Origin: Neurospora crassa OR74A
Lineage: Eukaryota > Ascomycota > Sordariomycetes > Sordariales > Sordariaceae
Reading direction: 5' to 3'
Length of the DNA stretch: 64,000 nt
Assembly: GCF_000182925.2 (NCBI RefSeq)
Contig: NC_026501.1
Coordinates: forward strand, 1,798,001 to 1,862,000
Shown: in pieces, positions 1 to 11,668 of the stretch
Layout of the letters: each line of letters starts with the position of its first letter
How positions within the stretch are numbered: the stretch's first letter is position 1
Position numbers and translations under genes: made by a program
The notes under the pieces: generated by a model
Database searches by the model: none
What the model was told of the DNA's origin: nothing
What the model saw: the letters and a program-made list of their open reading frames with translations, nothing else

Positions 1-369
1 GTGGCCGTAGGGAAAACACAGGTCGACATACACACTGCCCACAAGCACCCAGAGCACAAAGATGGACGGGTGGGTGAGGAGAAGGGGATCCTTGGGTTTA
101 ATGACCGGATCGTCTCCATCGTTGCTAGGCGTTGGAGCATTTAAATTTGATGTGTCCACGAACCCGCCAGGGTATTTAGAGGCGAGAATAGGCCCAGAGC
201 TATTTGTAAGGTGGAACTCGCTCAAGCGAAGAAGAAGCGATTCTTTCGTCATGGATGGTAATGTAAAAGGAGAGGGGAGAAAACACACCGTCGGACAGTC
301 CAGTCCAGTAATGCTGTGCTTAAGCAGCTCCGGTGACGACGGAGATAGACAAGAGGCTGAAGCCGACAT
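1..369 (-). CDS. Truncated hypothetical membrane protein (N-terminal part)
   Basis: Reading the minus strand from an ATG at 369, the frame stays open to the window edge (123 codons with no stop), so this is the start of a gene that continues to the left. The first ~90 residues are Ser/Pro/Leu-rich and polar. Around residues 100-117 there is a hydrophobic stretch (core FVLWVLVGSVYVDL) that looks like a transmembrane segment. An in-frame internal ATG about 40 codons in (MTKESLLLRL) is another possible start. I do not recognise the family, and an intron could lie inside the visible part. It is transcribed in the same direction as the symporter gene to its right. Confidence rests only on the open frame and protein-like composition. 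Confidence 0.45.
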   Translation of the reverse strand, partial: MSASASCLSPSSPELLKHSITGLDCPTVCFLPSPFTLPSMTKESLLLRLSEFHLTNSSGPILASKYPGGFVDTSNLNAPTPSNDGDDPVIKPKDPLLLTHPSIFVLWVLVGSVYVDLCFPYGH

Positions 370-1685
370 GGTGTGAACTGCTGGTAGTCTCAACCTCGAA
401 GGGGAATCCGTGGATAAACGGTCCATATGCACAGTTTATGTCCCCTGGCTAGACACAGGAGATACGTAGCAGCACCGATCCAGCGATCACCCGGTGTCCC
501 CTGCCCGGTTGCTCGATTTTGTTTGGTTTGGTGTTTGCACTAGCGAGCGCCAAAAGGAGTCAACAGACCCCGGATGAAGAAGCCTTCCAGCAACGGCTGC
601 CCGGCAGGCGTCAGAGCCCCGACGGAATGGGTTGTTGTCCGAAATCGACTGGCGGCCAGGATGAACGGGCTGCCGAATTGTCCGATCATGTCTCCTTCCC
701 CTGCCGAGCCTCGGTGCATCATACATATGTGACCATCCGGAAAGCTCGGTCCACGATGTAGCCGCGCTAATGATTCGGCGATTTGGTACCTAGTGTAGTG
801 TGTTTGATGCAAGACATCGATGCTCCTGTCACATCATTTTCTCGGTGTCAACCTTTCCGGCGACTGAGAACTACAGTACACAGCTTGTCGGTCGGTGAAG
901 CTGCCACGTGAACATACGGGTACCTCAGCTAAACGTGCGCGTCGGTTTCTATGGGGGTGCTCATGATGAAATTGGATGTCCACTCGTTGGATCCGCTCAC
1001 TGCTAGCAAATACCGGCACATAGGATTATGGATTTTGGCTGGTCAGGAACAGCGGCCCGCCTCCCAGATCGCCAACCGGCGCGGCGCATTTCGCGGCAGG
1101 CAGTGCCAAGCAGCAGCATCCTGGTGTAGGTACGCCCTTGCACACCTCCAGCACCTCTGGCATTATTAGCCCGGGACAACCACCGTTGTAATGGAACTTA
1201 CCTACTTATGGAGTCATCAACAGCAACAGCAACACGTTTCGGATAGGTTGACACAGACAATCCATCGAAGCAGCAGGCCTGGAAATAGTACGTCCTATTT
1301 CAAGATAGGAAATCTTTGAAACAAATGGTGGTGAGCGAATGTGTCGATTTGATTCAATGAGTGTAGTAACAGCATCTATTATGATTGCTTCCGTGATGCA
1401 GTCGTCGTCGTGTGACGACAAAGAGAATCGAAACTGAAGCTCACCCAAAACTCGACCCCCATATTATCCATCGCCAATACCTCGCACTAATCCTTCAACC
1501 TCCAACCTCCACAGCTTGAGCCCCCCTTACCTCAACTGTCCCAGCCCCCTTTTTGTCGTTAGCCATTTGCGCCGTTCACCCCGATAAGGGATGACTGGGT
1601 GGTCATTGTAAGCATGCCGTCCATGCATCTCCAGGGCCATTGCGCCGTGATGATAAGAATAGGGTACAAAGCATACAGACACCGC
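370..1685. other. Intergenic, no gene seen
   Basis: This is 1.3 kb between the truncated left-edge gene and the 3' end of the symporter gene. Both neighbours are on the minus strand, so it holds the promoter and leader of the left gene and the 3' flank of the symporter. Only short ORFs (under 91 codons) occur, on both strands and overlapping each other, with no family signature. From about 1480 to 1560 it is C-rich. I see nothing else I can support. Confidence 0.5.
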
Positions 1686-4327
1686 TCAAAAGAACTTGCC
1701 AGGAACCTTTCCAGCCCCAGACTCCTGTCCATTGCTCAATATCGTCTCCAAGTCTCCGCCAGCAACATACTGGATCGCCTCGCTGTCACTCTCTACCACA
1801 ACTGGACGGTCAAGGGCGTCGAACCTCACACCCTTTCTCTTGGCCTGGACCCATTGCACCGCCAGCCTGAGCGCAAGGGCTCCAAAGCCCCACAAAAGAC
1901 CGCCGACAGGGGCAGCCACGAAGGCACCGAACGCGGCCCAGCCCTCCTGATAGATGCCGTCTTCGAGTAGTATCAGCTGAGCGCCCTTGTATGCGTCGTT
2001 GTAGTAGATCGCGCCGAAGATGAAGACGGTGAAGATACCGCCCAACCCGCCGACGACCACCTCAAAGCCGCGCCACCAGTAGCACCGGTCGGACAAGCCA
2101 ACGATCAGCACGGGAATGGTGGCGGCAGAGACGAGATCGGAAATCAGGTAGATCTGCAGAATCGAGGGCGCCTTGATGGCAAGGACCACGATGGGGATGA
2201 TGATCAAAACTACGGCGACGCGGATCCACCACACGCTGAGCTTGTTGCGGAACAAATCGTTGCTGGCGGACGAGACCATGGCGGACTGGAGCGAATCAAA
2301 GGCGGCGGTGCTGAGGGTGACAGACATGACGAGGACGAAGCCGACGACCCAGGCAGGAAGATTCTCAAGCAGGCCAAAGAAGGCAACGGAACCCGGGAGG
2401 GGGTTTTCCGGGTCCGAGCCGGGCCAGACGCCGGACCAGGCGGCGATAAGTCCGGTGCAGCCTATCATGGTGATAATAATGAGGATAAAAAGGGCAGCAA
2501 GGGTGATGCCGATCCAGAGATCACGGTCGGTCTTGGAGGCAAAGGTGCGGAGCCAGAAGCTGGACTGCTTGGGTGTTAGTCAAGTGACAATGGGCCGGTT
2601 CCTGTTCGGCAAGGGAAGACTTTACCAAGAAGAAGTCGTTCGTCAAAATGGCAACCGGGAGGATGTAGAGAAGCTGCCAGCCCAAGAGACTATCCTTCAA
2701 AAGACCAGAGGGCTCGATCAGGCTGGTATCGATCTTGGTCTCGACGCCGATAGCAATGGATGCGACGACGAGGAGTCCGATCACCATCGCTCCCTGAATG
2801 TTGTCTGTAATGAAAGAGATTCGAAACCCGCCCAATGCTGCAGGTTGCACCCACGTCAGCACTTATTCAATCATTTGACGGGTTCGACGGGTTCAAAGAA
2901 GAGACACATACAGGTATAGATGGTCGTGATTACACACTCGACGATGAGGACCGGCAATCCGTTAAGACCAGTCAAGACTTCAACAACCTGACCAATACCG
3001 GACAGTTCAGCAACCATGTACAGGAAAAGCGTAACCAGCGTCACAAAGCTCAGGTACAAGGCCGCGATGGTTCCATAGCGCTGTCTGGTCCACTCCGTGA
3101 GGACGAAACCCTCAGGGCATTTGCGTCTGATGATAGGGCCCAGTAAGGCGAAGACGAACAGCGGGAGTGCGGAAGCCAAAGCATAGACAAGGACGCCCTG
3201 AAGACCAGCCAACGTGGCGATTTCTGGATAAGTGAAAAGGATTCCAGAACCGAGAGCTACGCAGGTTAGTTTTTCCAACCCACAAGAGTAAAGGGGAGAG
3301 AGGAAGGGGGAGTAGGGAGGGGGGGAATAGATCGGAGCGGCAGCACGTTTCTCACGCAAGCATTAACTTGATCGAGTAATCACGGTACAATCTCAGCTTC
3401 GTCGTCCAGCAAGTCGCCAGATCTCCTCTGTGTTCATCCTCTCTATCCTCGGAAATACCATATTCCCCTAGGAGGCTTTTGTGTAAGACGAGGATGAAAG
3501 AGCAGGAGGTTGGATCCAGGCGAGCAAGCTTTTGACTCGGCGCCCGTAGTGAGCCGCAACCTCTCATCTAACCTTGAGTAATATCCATGGTATCCTTCCT
3601 GACACCACCTCGAGAGAAGGTGCCAAAACGAAGACGCGCGGGTACAACCTCGGAAGATGGAAGATAGGTTGGAGATTGGGTGCGAACGAACCTATGCTGT
3701 CAGTCTGCTCAACTTATACCTATGTCATCGCCGGCGATGCTTTGCTCAGTTCAGGCCCTTATTGTTGTTGTTGATGTTATCGTGAAAGTGGAGTTTCGAA
3801 ACCACATGTCTGGTCCATTTCTCGTTGTTTTCGAAATGCTCTGTTCGGTGCGTTGCTACCGCTCTGATCTTCATGTTGCAGTAGAGGCCTCAATTGTCGA
3901 TGTTGAGTGCCTCCTTGTCGCGTTGTGTGCTTTCACTCACCGGAAGCGATGAAGTTCAAAGCGAGCGGAATAGCTAGAAGAGAGTGGGATGTTAGTTGCG
4001 GCTCAAGGTATTGTAAGTGGCAACGGAAGGCTGTGTGAGTAGGTGATGGCTCGACAGAACAGGGGATTGCAGTCTCTCTTGTCTGAGCCTAGCAGGAAGG
4101 TCTTCTAACCCGTCTGAGTCCTGTTTCCGGCGAGGAAATCCCCCTTGGATTGGTTTCTCATCGTCCAGGCAACACCGGTTCCCATGATCCTGCGGCGATA
4201 AGTCAGTATGAACGCTCCCCCGTACCGACCTGGCTTAAAACGGGGTTTGGTGTTTGTCATCTCACAGGAAAACTCCCAATGTAGTATAGATGATGGCGTT
4301 CGACGCCTCGGAGGATGGTTGACCCAT
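1686..4327 (-). CDS. Sodium:solute symporter (SSS) family transporter
   Basis: Plasma-membrane solute permease of the SSS family; fungal members include urea/polyamine-type carriers, but the substrate cannot be read from the sequence. I infer six exons: 4327-4266, 4189-4110, 3973-3941, 3256-2912, 2837-2626 and 2564-1686, all with GT-AG borders and matching phases, giving 536 residues. Conserved pieces join cleanly across the introns: GVAWTMRNQSKGDFLAGNRT at the N-terminus, ALGSGILFTYPEIATLAG, TTIYTSLGGFRISFITDNIQ, and LSTAAFDSLQSAM in the C-terminal half. Many hydrophobic helices follow one another; the C-terminal ~60 residues are a polar cytoplasmic tail. The third intron (3257-3940, 684 bp) is unusually long for this genome. 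The start ATG gives a short N-terminus typical of this subgroup. The family call is firm; the exact substrate is unknown. Confidence 0.85.
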
Positions 4328-6322
4328 TGTTCTGGTACGATTTTGCTTGGAATACAAACAGACTCCAGTGGTTGCTGAGGACGATGTTGCGACGGAAAAA
4401 GTTGTTGAACTGTCGAGGTTCTCTTTTCTTTTAAGCGAGCGGGCGTAATGGTGGGGCTTTCGGTGCTTCTCCGTCGAAACGATTGGCGCTTTGCCCCAGA
4501 ATGGACTCGATAAGAACTGAAGCAAGAACAGTCGAAAAGTAAGCGAGAAAGCAGCGAATAAAAGTCCACACAAATTCAATTGACGGATGACGGTTCTGGT
4601 GATTATTGAGGTTAGACAGTTTCCGTCATTGTCCTCCTTCGTTTCCTCTTAGAAGCAAAGTGAAATTCTCATACCAGGAGACCCCGAGTCCCGTGTAGAA
4701 GCATTTACGTACAACTAAAGACAGCCCTGCAGAAATTCAGACTCATCGGCCCTCAAATTATTTCAAAAACGCCGTGGGGGTCTACCACAGCATATCTCAT
4801 AGTACCTTAGTTACCCTTTCACTCTCGTACACAGTGTACCTCCCTCTCCGTCATCGGGACAGGCCTGGAACAAGAGGGTTGCCGATGTGATTAAGGTTGT
4901 GTAGGTAGGTGGGCTTATGTGAGGGTTAGAGAATAAGCTACTAACTGTAAGATACACCAATTAGCTGGGAGCTTGTTAGTATCAAAACATCTTGCTTGTC
5001 GACCTCACCACAGCTGCAGTGTACACTACTCAAGAAGCAGGGTACCCCTGAAGGACAGGGAGTGTGATGCAACTCTCTTTCTGCATCAGCTGAGTAGTGC
5101 CCACTCGGTGGTAAACCTTCTTCAACATCTCGGTTCAAAGCGGCCCAACTGGCTGGAATAGTACTACCTCGCGTAGCTACATAGGATCACTCACTCCAGC
5201 ATCCCCCCCTTAATCACGCCACGGTACATACTGCCTTCGAACGACCTAGAGGCCGACCACCATTGGCGGTGTGTGACAACGTTCTGTACCATCTTTGACT
5301 CTCACTCACAACAACGACAAAAGGCTTGAGGTGCGGAGAGTGCAGCGTCTGAATAGCACAGTTGCTGCGCGATAAATGTCTCGTTCTTCTATCTATTCGG
5401 ACTGGGGGCTATCTCAGGAAATGTGGAAATGGTAGCAGTCGAGTAGCTATGCGACAACCAGATACGAGGTTTACCCAGGACACAGAAAACAACTCTTCCT
5501 CTGCTTCCAAATACAAGAGATTGCCGACATTCCCAACCATATTTAACCAGTCAGTCTCCCCGTGTGACTCGGAACTATTGCCTGGATACCCCTTAGGTTA
5601 GTCCTGGCTGTTGTCCGCTAAAAGTCCACGCCTGGTTTAGTATTGGCCGCTTGAGTAGACTTGAGAACACTCAGGCTACCAAAGAAGACTTTCTGGCCAA
5701 TATTCAGATTCCAACATTGATTAAACAAATCCAGGCGGACGCAGACATCAGGCTGCGTCAACGCTAACCACGTGAAAGTACTCACAATCATCGAGAACAG
5801 CCGGGTCAGATCAACCGTTCTTCCAACCAACACCAACCAGAAAAACACAACCAGCAAAACACAACCAGGGTATAACCACCAAGCGCCGAAACCAGCATAT
5901 GCTCACGTCGCTGCAAATGACCCTATCGCCCGACTCCAAGGAAGAACGCCGCATAAGCCAAACGTCGAACCCAATGCCTGACCAAAACCGATAGTTTTGA
6001 CAAGCTCCCGGAAACATGTTGAGTTATGGTTGAAACATAATCGAGAAGAAAGATACGGCCATGGCGAATAAGAAAATGACTAAAATCGAGAAACATGCCG
6101 ATGCGTTATCAGTGGTCCATCTCGGTATACCAAAGAAGCCCATACCTTTCAAGACACCATGGAGAACGCCAAAGAAATAGGTGTGGAGCGTTAAGGTATA
6201 CCATCAAAGTCGTCGAAACGAAGTAGGGAAGCCCCGAGTACTGTAGGCACTGTGGAAAGCTCGCACCCGAGAGCGACAACCGAGTCGGCAAAGATGGACC
6301 AGTCGAGATGGCTTCCATCTCC
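4328..6322. other. Intergenic between symporter promoter and RRM gene 3' end
   Basis: About 2 kb. The left part (4328 to roughly 5300) would hold the promoter and leader of the symporter gene, which is read leftward from 4327. The right part would contain the 3' UTR of the RRM protein gene. Several ORFs of 60-156 codons exist, but those at 6109-6579 are other frames of the RRM gene, and the others lack protein-like composition. I see no repeat or RNA gene. Confidence 0.4.
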
Positions 6323-9024
6323 TCAAAACACCGTGGGATGGTGGGCAGCCGCTGGGATCCAAACGGCACAGTGCTGTCCCGTAATGGGATGGTAGGCAAA
6401 GTGCGAATGGACAAAGCCATAAGGAACACATTCGAGGGGGATGGGCGGCGCAAACTCTGGAGTCCAGTTGTGCATGACCAGATCAGGAGGCGCCTGCTGG
6501 ACATTGGGAGGCAAGGCCGGGCCAGTGCCGGGCATTCCAGCCATGTACGCGTGCATATGCCAGTCCGGGACATAGCCAACGTGTGGGTACGCGGGCTGGG
6601 GCTGATCCCACGAGGTGATGGGCAACGGCTGCATGGGGTGGATCGGTCTACCGTTCACATCGGCCGTGGGATGAGGCAGAGCTGTAAGTTGGGGTCCCGG
6701 CACGGCGTCACCGGTGCCTCTATTGGCAGAAGGTCCTGAAAAGACACTAGCGGCGACTTTGTTGGCAGGAATGGCATCACCGTGAACGCCATGTGCAGCG
6801 AAATTGGGCATCGACTTGAAAGGCTTGACAGTATGCTGCTTTGTCGAGGCTCTCTGGATAGAAGCGTCCTTCATGGCAGGACCATCCGTGAAGTGGCAGT
6901 CGTGAGCTACGTGGATATTCTTGCGCTGGGTGGGCGATCCTTCAGATGAGTAAGCCAGCAACAAAGGAGCTGACTCTGGCCCTTGGGTCGCAATTTCAGG
7001 GACGCTCGATTGTTTCATGGCGGATCTGTGAGCAAAAGAGGCTCTCGACGGCGTGTTGGGAGTCCGAGGGTCGCCTCTGTACGTGTCGGAAGAAGCAGGA
7101 GCTCTGCCAGTCAAGGGAGACGAGACCATTCGACGAACACTTTTGGTGGTCTTCCGTTCGACCTTCAATGGGTGGCCGCGCAATGCAAACCCTCTCTGTG
7201 CTCAATGGTCAGCGTTGGAGTCTTATTTTCGATGAAATGGAACACTCACAAAACGCTTGATAGCTTCATCTGGAGCACCGATATGCTCGTACTCGACAAA
7301 AGCATAGTGGTGATGGTGTTGGCGGGCGCCATAGTAAGCAGGAATGTCCTTTCGCACGATGGTGCACTTGTTGATGGTGCCGGCCTGACTAAACAGATCC
7401 TCCAGTTCTGTCTCCTCAACGTCCCGCGGCATGTGTGCGATATACAAAGTTCGCCGATCGACGTCGTACTGCCTGAGGAATTCCTTGTTTGGATCGCGAG
7501 GCGGGGTGATGGATTTTTTGTCCTCATCGTACGGCACGATCCTGTAGTCTGGGTTCTCCTTGGCGACCTAAACAATATAATCAGCATTTGACATGAGCGG
7601 AGTAAAACCAATGAAAATGTGGTACATACAAGGCCCATGTCCCGAGTCGGGTCAAAAACCGTGAACCCCGCGACGACAGTCGGGGGAAGCCCAAGTTCCT
7701 GCTGAAGTTCGGCGGGCAAGACGTAGCACTTGTTCAGCTCTCCATAAGCTTCGAGCACGCGCATGGCTTGGTGGACAGTGATGTCTCTGTGATCACGTCT
7801 GTTGATTGCGTAGGTACCTGGGTGATCGTCAGTATGCGGAAGCGAAAAGGAAGACATTCGGAGAGAACATCATACGGTTGGCTTTGACCATCTCGGTTCG
7901 GCAAGGTCGACCAAGGATCATAATACCCTTCCCGTTCACCACCGCGTCCTTCGCATGGTTTTCATCCTGTTCCAGTATCAGATAAACCATTCCACAAACA
8001 AGGAAGATCAACTTACTGTATACTGGCAGAACGCAAATGGCATGTTGGAGGGGTCACGGCGAATCTTGACGTATACTAATCCAAAGTAACTGAACTCCTT
8101 GGTAACCGCGGCGTTGAGATCCTCGTCCTCCCGAGCCTCAGGAAGGCTGGACCACAAAATATGTCAGCGGATGAATGTGCCCACTCCTACAAATAATGAC
8201 CTACTTTGCCACAAACACACAAGCGCTCGGCGGATAAAGGTACTGAGCGTCGAACGCATCATCCTTCGGCGTGGAAGGAGGCGTGTTGCTGACCATGGTG
8301 TACGTGATCCGGGAATGCTCTCTGGCCGGCGGGTCCGGCTCTACGAACGTGACGGAACGGCGCTGCAGGCTGGTCTTCGGTGTGGTGCCAGAAGCCATGA
8401 TACCAACGGGGTAGCTCTGTGAAGCACGAGTCGGCGTAATACTCGTGTGGTACTGTCTTTTGGTGTCTCCAAAGTCGGAGGCGTCAGACGGGGTATTGAC
8501 CTGCGATCCTCCACCATTGACTTAACAACTAGAGTTAGTACGCACAAAAGTGTGATACGCTCATCAAACAAACACCATGTCGCAAACTGCATTTCTTTAC
8601 GTGAATGCGTTGAGAACGTCGTGAGTGAATTTCTGGTTTTCATTGGTAGATAGATGCTTGAGTCTGCTGAGTATTTGACAAGTGCCTGTTTTGGTATCTT
8701 GACGGATGCCACTCCGTGTTGGTGTCTTTAGTATCTCGGATGCCACTCCGTTGCAGTGCGCATAGTGACTCGACGGATGCCTCGTCGTTCTGTTGTAGCC
8801 ACTGTTCTCGCTCAGGGACTTTGTTTTCTTTTGTTCTTCTCTTTCACTAAGCAAACATCAAGCCCAGAGCCCGTGCGACGACGCGTCGTAGGCAAAGGTA
8901 ATTGAGCCATGTAGAGATCGACTGTGTAAGAAGGGGAAAACATACCGATCGATGACTCTGTTGACAAACTCAACGATGACTCGTCATCGTGAGTCGCCAT
9001 CTCGTTGTTGATGACGGACGGCAT
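6323..9024 (-). CDS. RNA-binding protein with three RRM-type domains
   Basis: Seven exons are inferred: 9024-8946, 8520-8205, 8146-8017, 7966-7876, 7817-7630, 7567-7250 and 7195-6323 (664 residues, phases all consistent). RRM1 has a clear RNP2 (VFVANLPEA) and an RNP1-like strand (MPFAFCQYT), both rebuilt by splicing. A second, degenerate RRM follows (INRRDHRDITVHQAMRVLEAYG). RRM3 has RNP2 LYIAHMP and RNP1 HHYAFVEYE, then KRFRGFALRGHPLKVERK across the last intron. The C-terminal ~270 residues are low-complexity, rich in Pro, His and aromatic residues, as in mRNA-binding proteins. The role (mRNA fate) is inferred from the domains. The 5' end is the uncertain part: exon 1 (MPSVINNEMATHDDE) is joined through a 425-bp intron with a weak AAG acceptor. 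An alternative start is the in-frame ATG at 8398. Confidence 0.8.
8703..8781. repeat. Short imperfect repeats inside first intron of the RRM gene
   Basis: The motif CGGATGCCACTCCG occurs at 8703-8716 and 8737-8750, and its first eight bases recur at 8774-8781 followed by TCGTCG. They lie within the long putative first intron of the RRM gene. The function is unknown; this could be chance local duplication. Confidence 0.5.
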
Positions 9025-11668
9025 TGGGAGATTGGTTGAGATGGAACGCTTCTGTGGCCTGCTAGAAAGTATGAGCACGCTAACTGGCACGCTGACAGAT
9101 CGGAGAAGAGGCCAAAGGGATGAGATCGCGACAGTGAAATAGCAACACGGTGCGGGTTGAACCCGAGGTCTAATGGAGGGGGAAGAAGCAATGTAAAAGG
9201 CACGATGAGACATGAGAGGAAAGGAAGAGAGTGTCCGATGACCCAGACGGAAGAGCAGACCTTGTCAACGAGGAGAAGTTTTCGAGAATGCAGGATTCAT
9301 TCTTGATATCTCGTCCGCGCTCGTGGTAAATGTGGTTGCAGACACAAGGAAAGTGCGCTTCCAGATGGAAACTGTTGTGGAAAGGGGGTAAAGGAAGGAG
9401 AGAGGGGCGCAGCACCATCTGTGCATTCTGGCGAACAGCACAAGTGTTTTGGATCTTGGTCGCAAGGGCTGGTGAAAATAAACACAACGAAAGGTGTGTG
9501 ACTTACTACTTCTCGCGCCTTGAGGAAGCTAGGTGGTTCCGTTGATGCGAATTTGCGAAATCCTTGCGCCCTTGGTGACCGACTGGGCTCAGTTGCGATT
9601 GGTAATGGTTGATGCTGCGAAAAAGCATGCGTTTTTGAAGGCCCGATTAAGAGCTACTGATAGAGTAGCGTGGTAGAAGCTTGAAGCCAAACCGCGATGG
9701 GAAGGTGATTGTAGGTAAAGTTCCGCTCGTGAGACTGGCGATGGCAAGTGAACCTGCAAGAAAGTCGAGGTTGGCGAGGGGAAAGAAGTTCTAGGTAAGG
9801 ACAGGAAAAAAGAAAAAAAGCCACGAAGCAGAAGGGCAGAGGAGGATAGTTGGGGAAAGGAAACTACTGTGGGTCCCAAAATTAAACCCTAACCTACTTA
9901 TCCTCTTGGACGTCCAATAAACGGTCTTCGTTGCTCTTCAATAGGGCTGGATATTGACACTTATTGTTTGCTTTTTCTGAAACAGCTCTCATGGATATGG
10001 CCGTCAAGGTCCTCAACGGAAATGGGGGCTAGAATGAGCATGACCCGACGTGAGGCCTAGATCGCCTGATTGGATGGGTTGCATATTGACGGGTGGGTGC
10101 TTGGGCGGAACTGCTAGTGATATGATAAAAGTGAATTTGAGAATCGTTTCCATTTGTCGAATCTGTAGAACGATGGAAGAAGCCTGACTCTGAAGTCATG
10201 ATTGAGGAGAAAAAGAAGAAGAAAAGGGGGGGAAGGTTTAAATAATTCAAGTTAGTGACAAAATCCAAAGGAAGCGGGGTTTGTCTTCAGCATCGAGAAT
10301 CTTCTGTCATCCAAACTGCTTACAGTTCTATATTATGTGGAATGAGCACCTAGAGGTAGTACCGTCTAATATCTCAGATGATTAGTTTATATCAGACCTA
10401 GTGCTGGACTGACTGTCTCTTGCCTGTCATGTCCAGGCGTGTCCGGCATGCTCCTCCTTCTGGCCTCCAACAAAACACACGAGTGTCATCCCAAGCACGG
10501 CTAGGCAAGCATCGCCTCACCCAAATCGCCGTTCAAAGGGACATTGTACAACAGCAAAGCGTCGCATGTTGTTGAGTGCCCAAGATATCCAAAAGTGTCT
10601 CGCCAAGGAAATAAGCTGATATCAGAAGGAATGCTGGTTATGTGAGCAGATGCCGGGGCAAGATTTTGAACGAGAGATGTGTTGCTTGACTTGATGTTGC
10701 TAACTTGTCGGGTAACAACGAGTACTGCATTACTGATCTCCACACTATTACGCCGCTGTGCTGGCCAGCAGACATAGGCAACAATCCATATAGAAGGGAA
10801 TAACCCGTATGGATTTCTTGACGACGACGGCTCATATGACAGTTTTATATGCGATTTTGCATAACCACGGGTATTGAGAAACGTCTGGCCAGGTATAGTG
10901 GTCGAGGACTGAGTGACTTGGAAGTGACAAACTTCTGTCATCGATGCTGCCGAGACCACCAGCACTAAGCTCATCTGTGTAGCATAGGCCCCGAGTTTTG
11001 ACATAAATAAAGCTTTGCGATGGTTCCATACGGTTTATATTGAACCCTTCCAGAGGAAAAGAATGTGGCAAGCCTCGTGAGTCGGCAAAAAGCTGCTTGA
11101 GTGGTGGATGTTGTTTCATCAGACACCTGATGTGATGTCGTTGCTGGAGTGCAGGGGTTATTCGGGAGTTGCCGAGAAAAGGCGGGGCCGCATCCCCGCA
11201 TGTAGATTACATAAGACCCCATCACACAGTCGGAAAGACCAAGCAGGGACATAATGCTGCATTTTGGTAATATATTGGGTCGCAATGATTCCCATTACAC
11301 TTCAACGGAGGGAAAAATGGAAATTTCAGAGGCTTCAGCTATCAACGAGCGATCCGAGTACGTAAAGCTAAATACCAGCAAACTTCGTTTCGTGACAAAG
11401 CAAGTCTGGGTTAGGGCTGTGTAAATATGCTGACCAATGAGCTCCTTGGACCACCACTACCTGGTCAAAGCTCATCAACCTCGATCAAATGCGGAGAATT
11501 GGAGACGCGCCAACCCCGACCCCGGCCTCTTCGTCCTGGTTCTTGAACAAGTTGCCTCCGTAACCGTAAAAGAGATGCGCCCAGGGTATTGAGCCGACTG
11601 GCTCCATCACCCTTATCAGTTTATCGTCTATTCGAGGTGACCCGTTGGACAAACAATAGGAGACAACC
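9025..11668. other. Intergenic, promoters of RRM gene and cia30
   Basis: 2.6 kb between divergently read genes. The left half (9025 to ~9900) is probably the long 5' leader and promoter of the RRM gene; on the minus strand it is pyrimidine-rich, with T/C tracts at ~9790-9840 and at ~10200-10235. The longest ORF is 10501-11004 on the minus strand (167 codons). Its codon use is unlike the real genes here, so I do not call it. No RNA gene or mobile element is seen. Confidence 0.4.

Noticed and set aside
3571-3588. Minus-strand ATG (MDITQ) with a donor-like site, considered as symporter exon 1
   Set aside because: The coding pieces at 3941-4327 join in phase to the exon at 3256 and carry conserved family residues, so this ATG would lie inside the intron.
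8922-8945. 24-bp GTATG...ACAG gap considered as an intron of the RRM gene
   Set aside because: Far below the minimum intron length of this organism.
10501-11004. 167-codon minus-strand ORF beginning with a signal-peptide-like stretch
   Set aside because: Codon use is unlike the real genes of the window, there is no family motif, and nearby frames are open to a similar extent.
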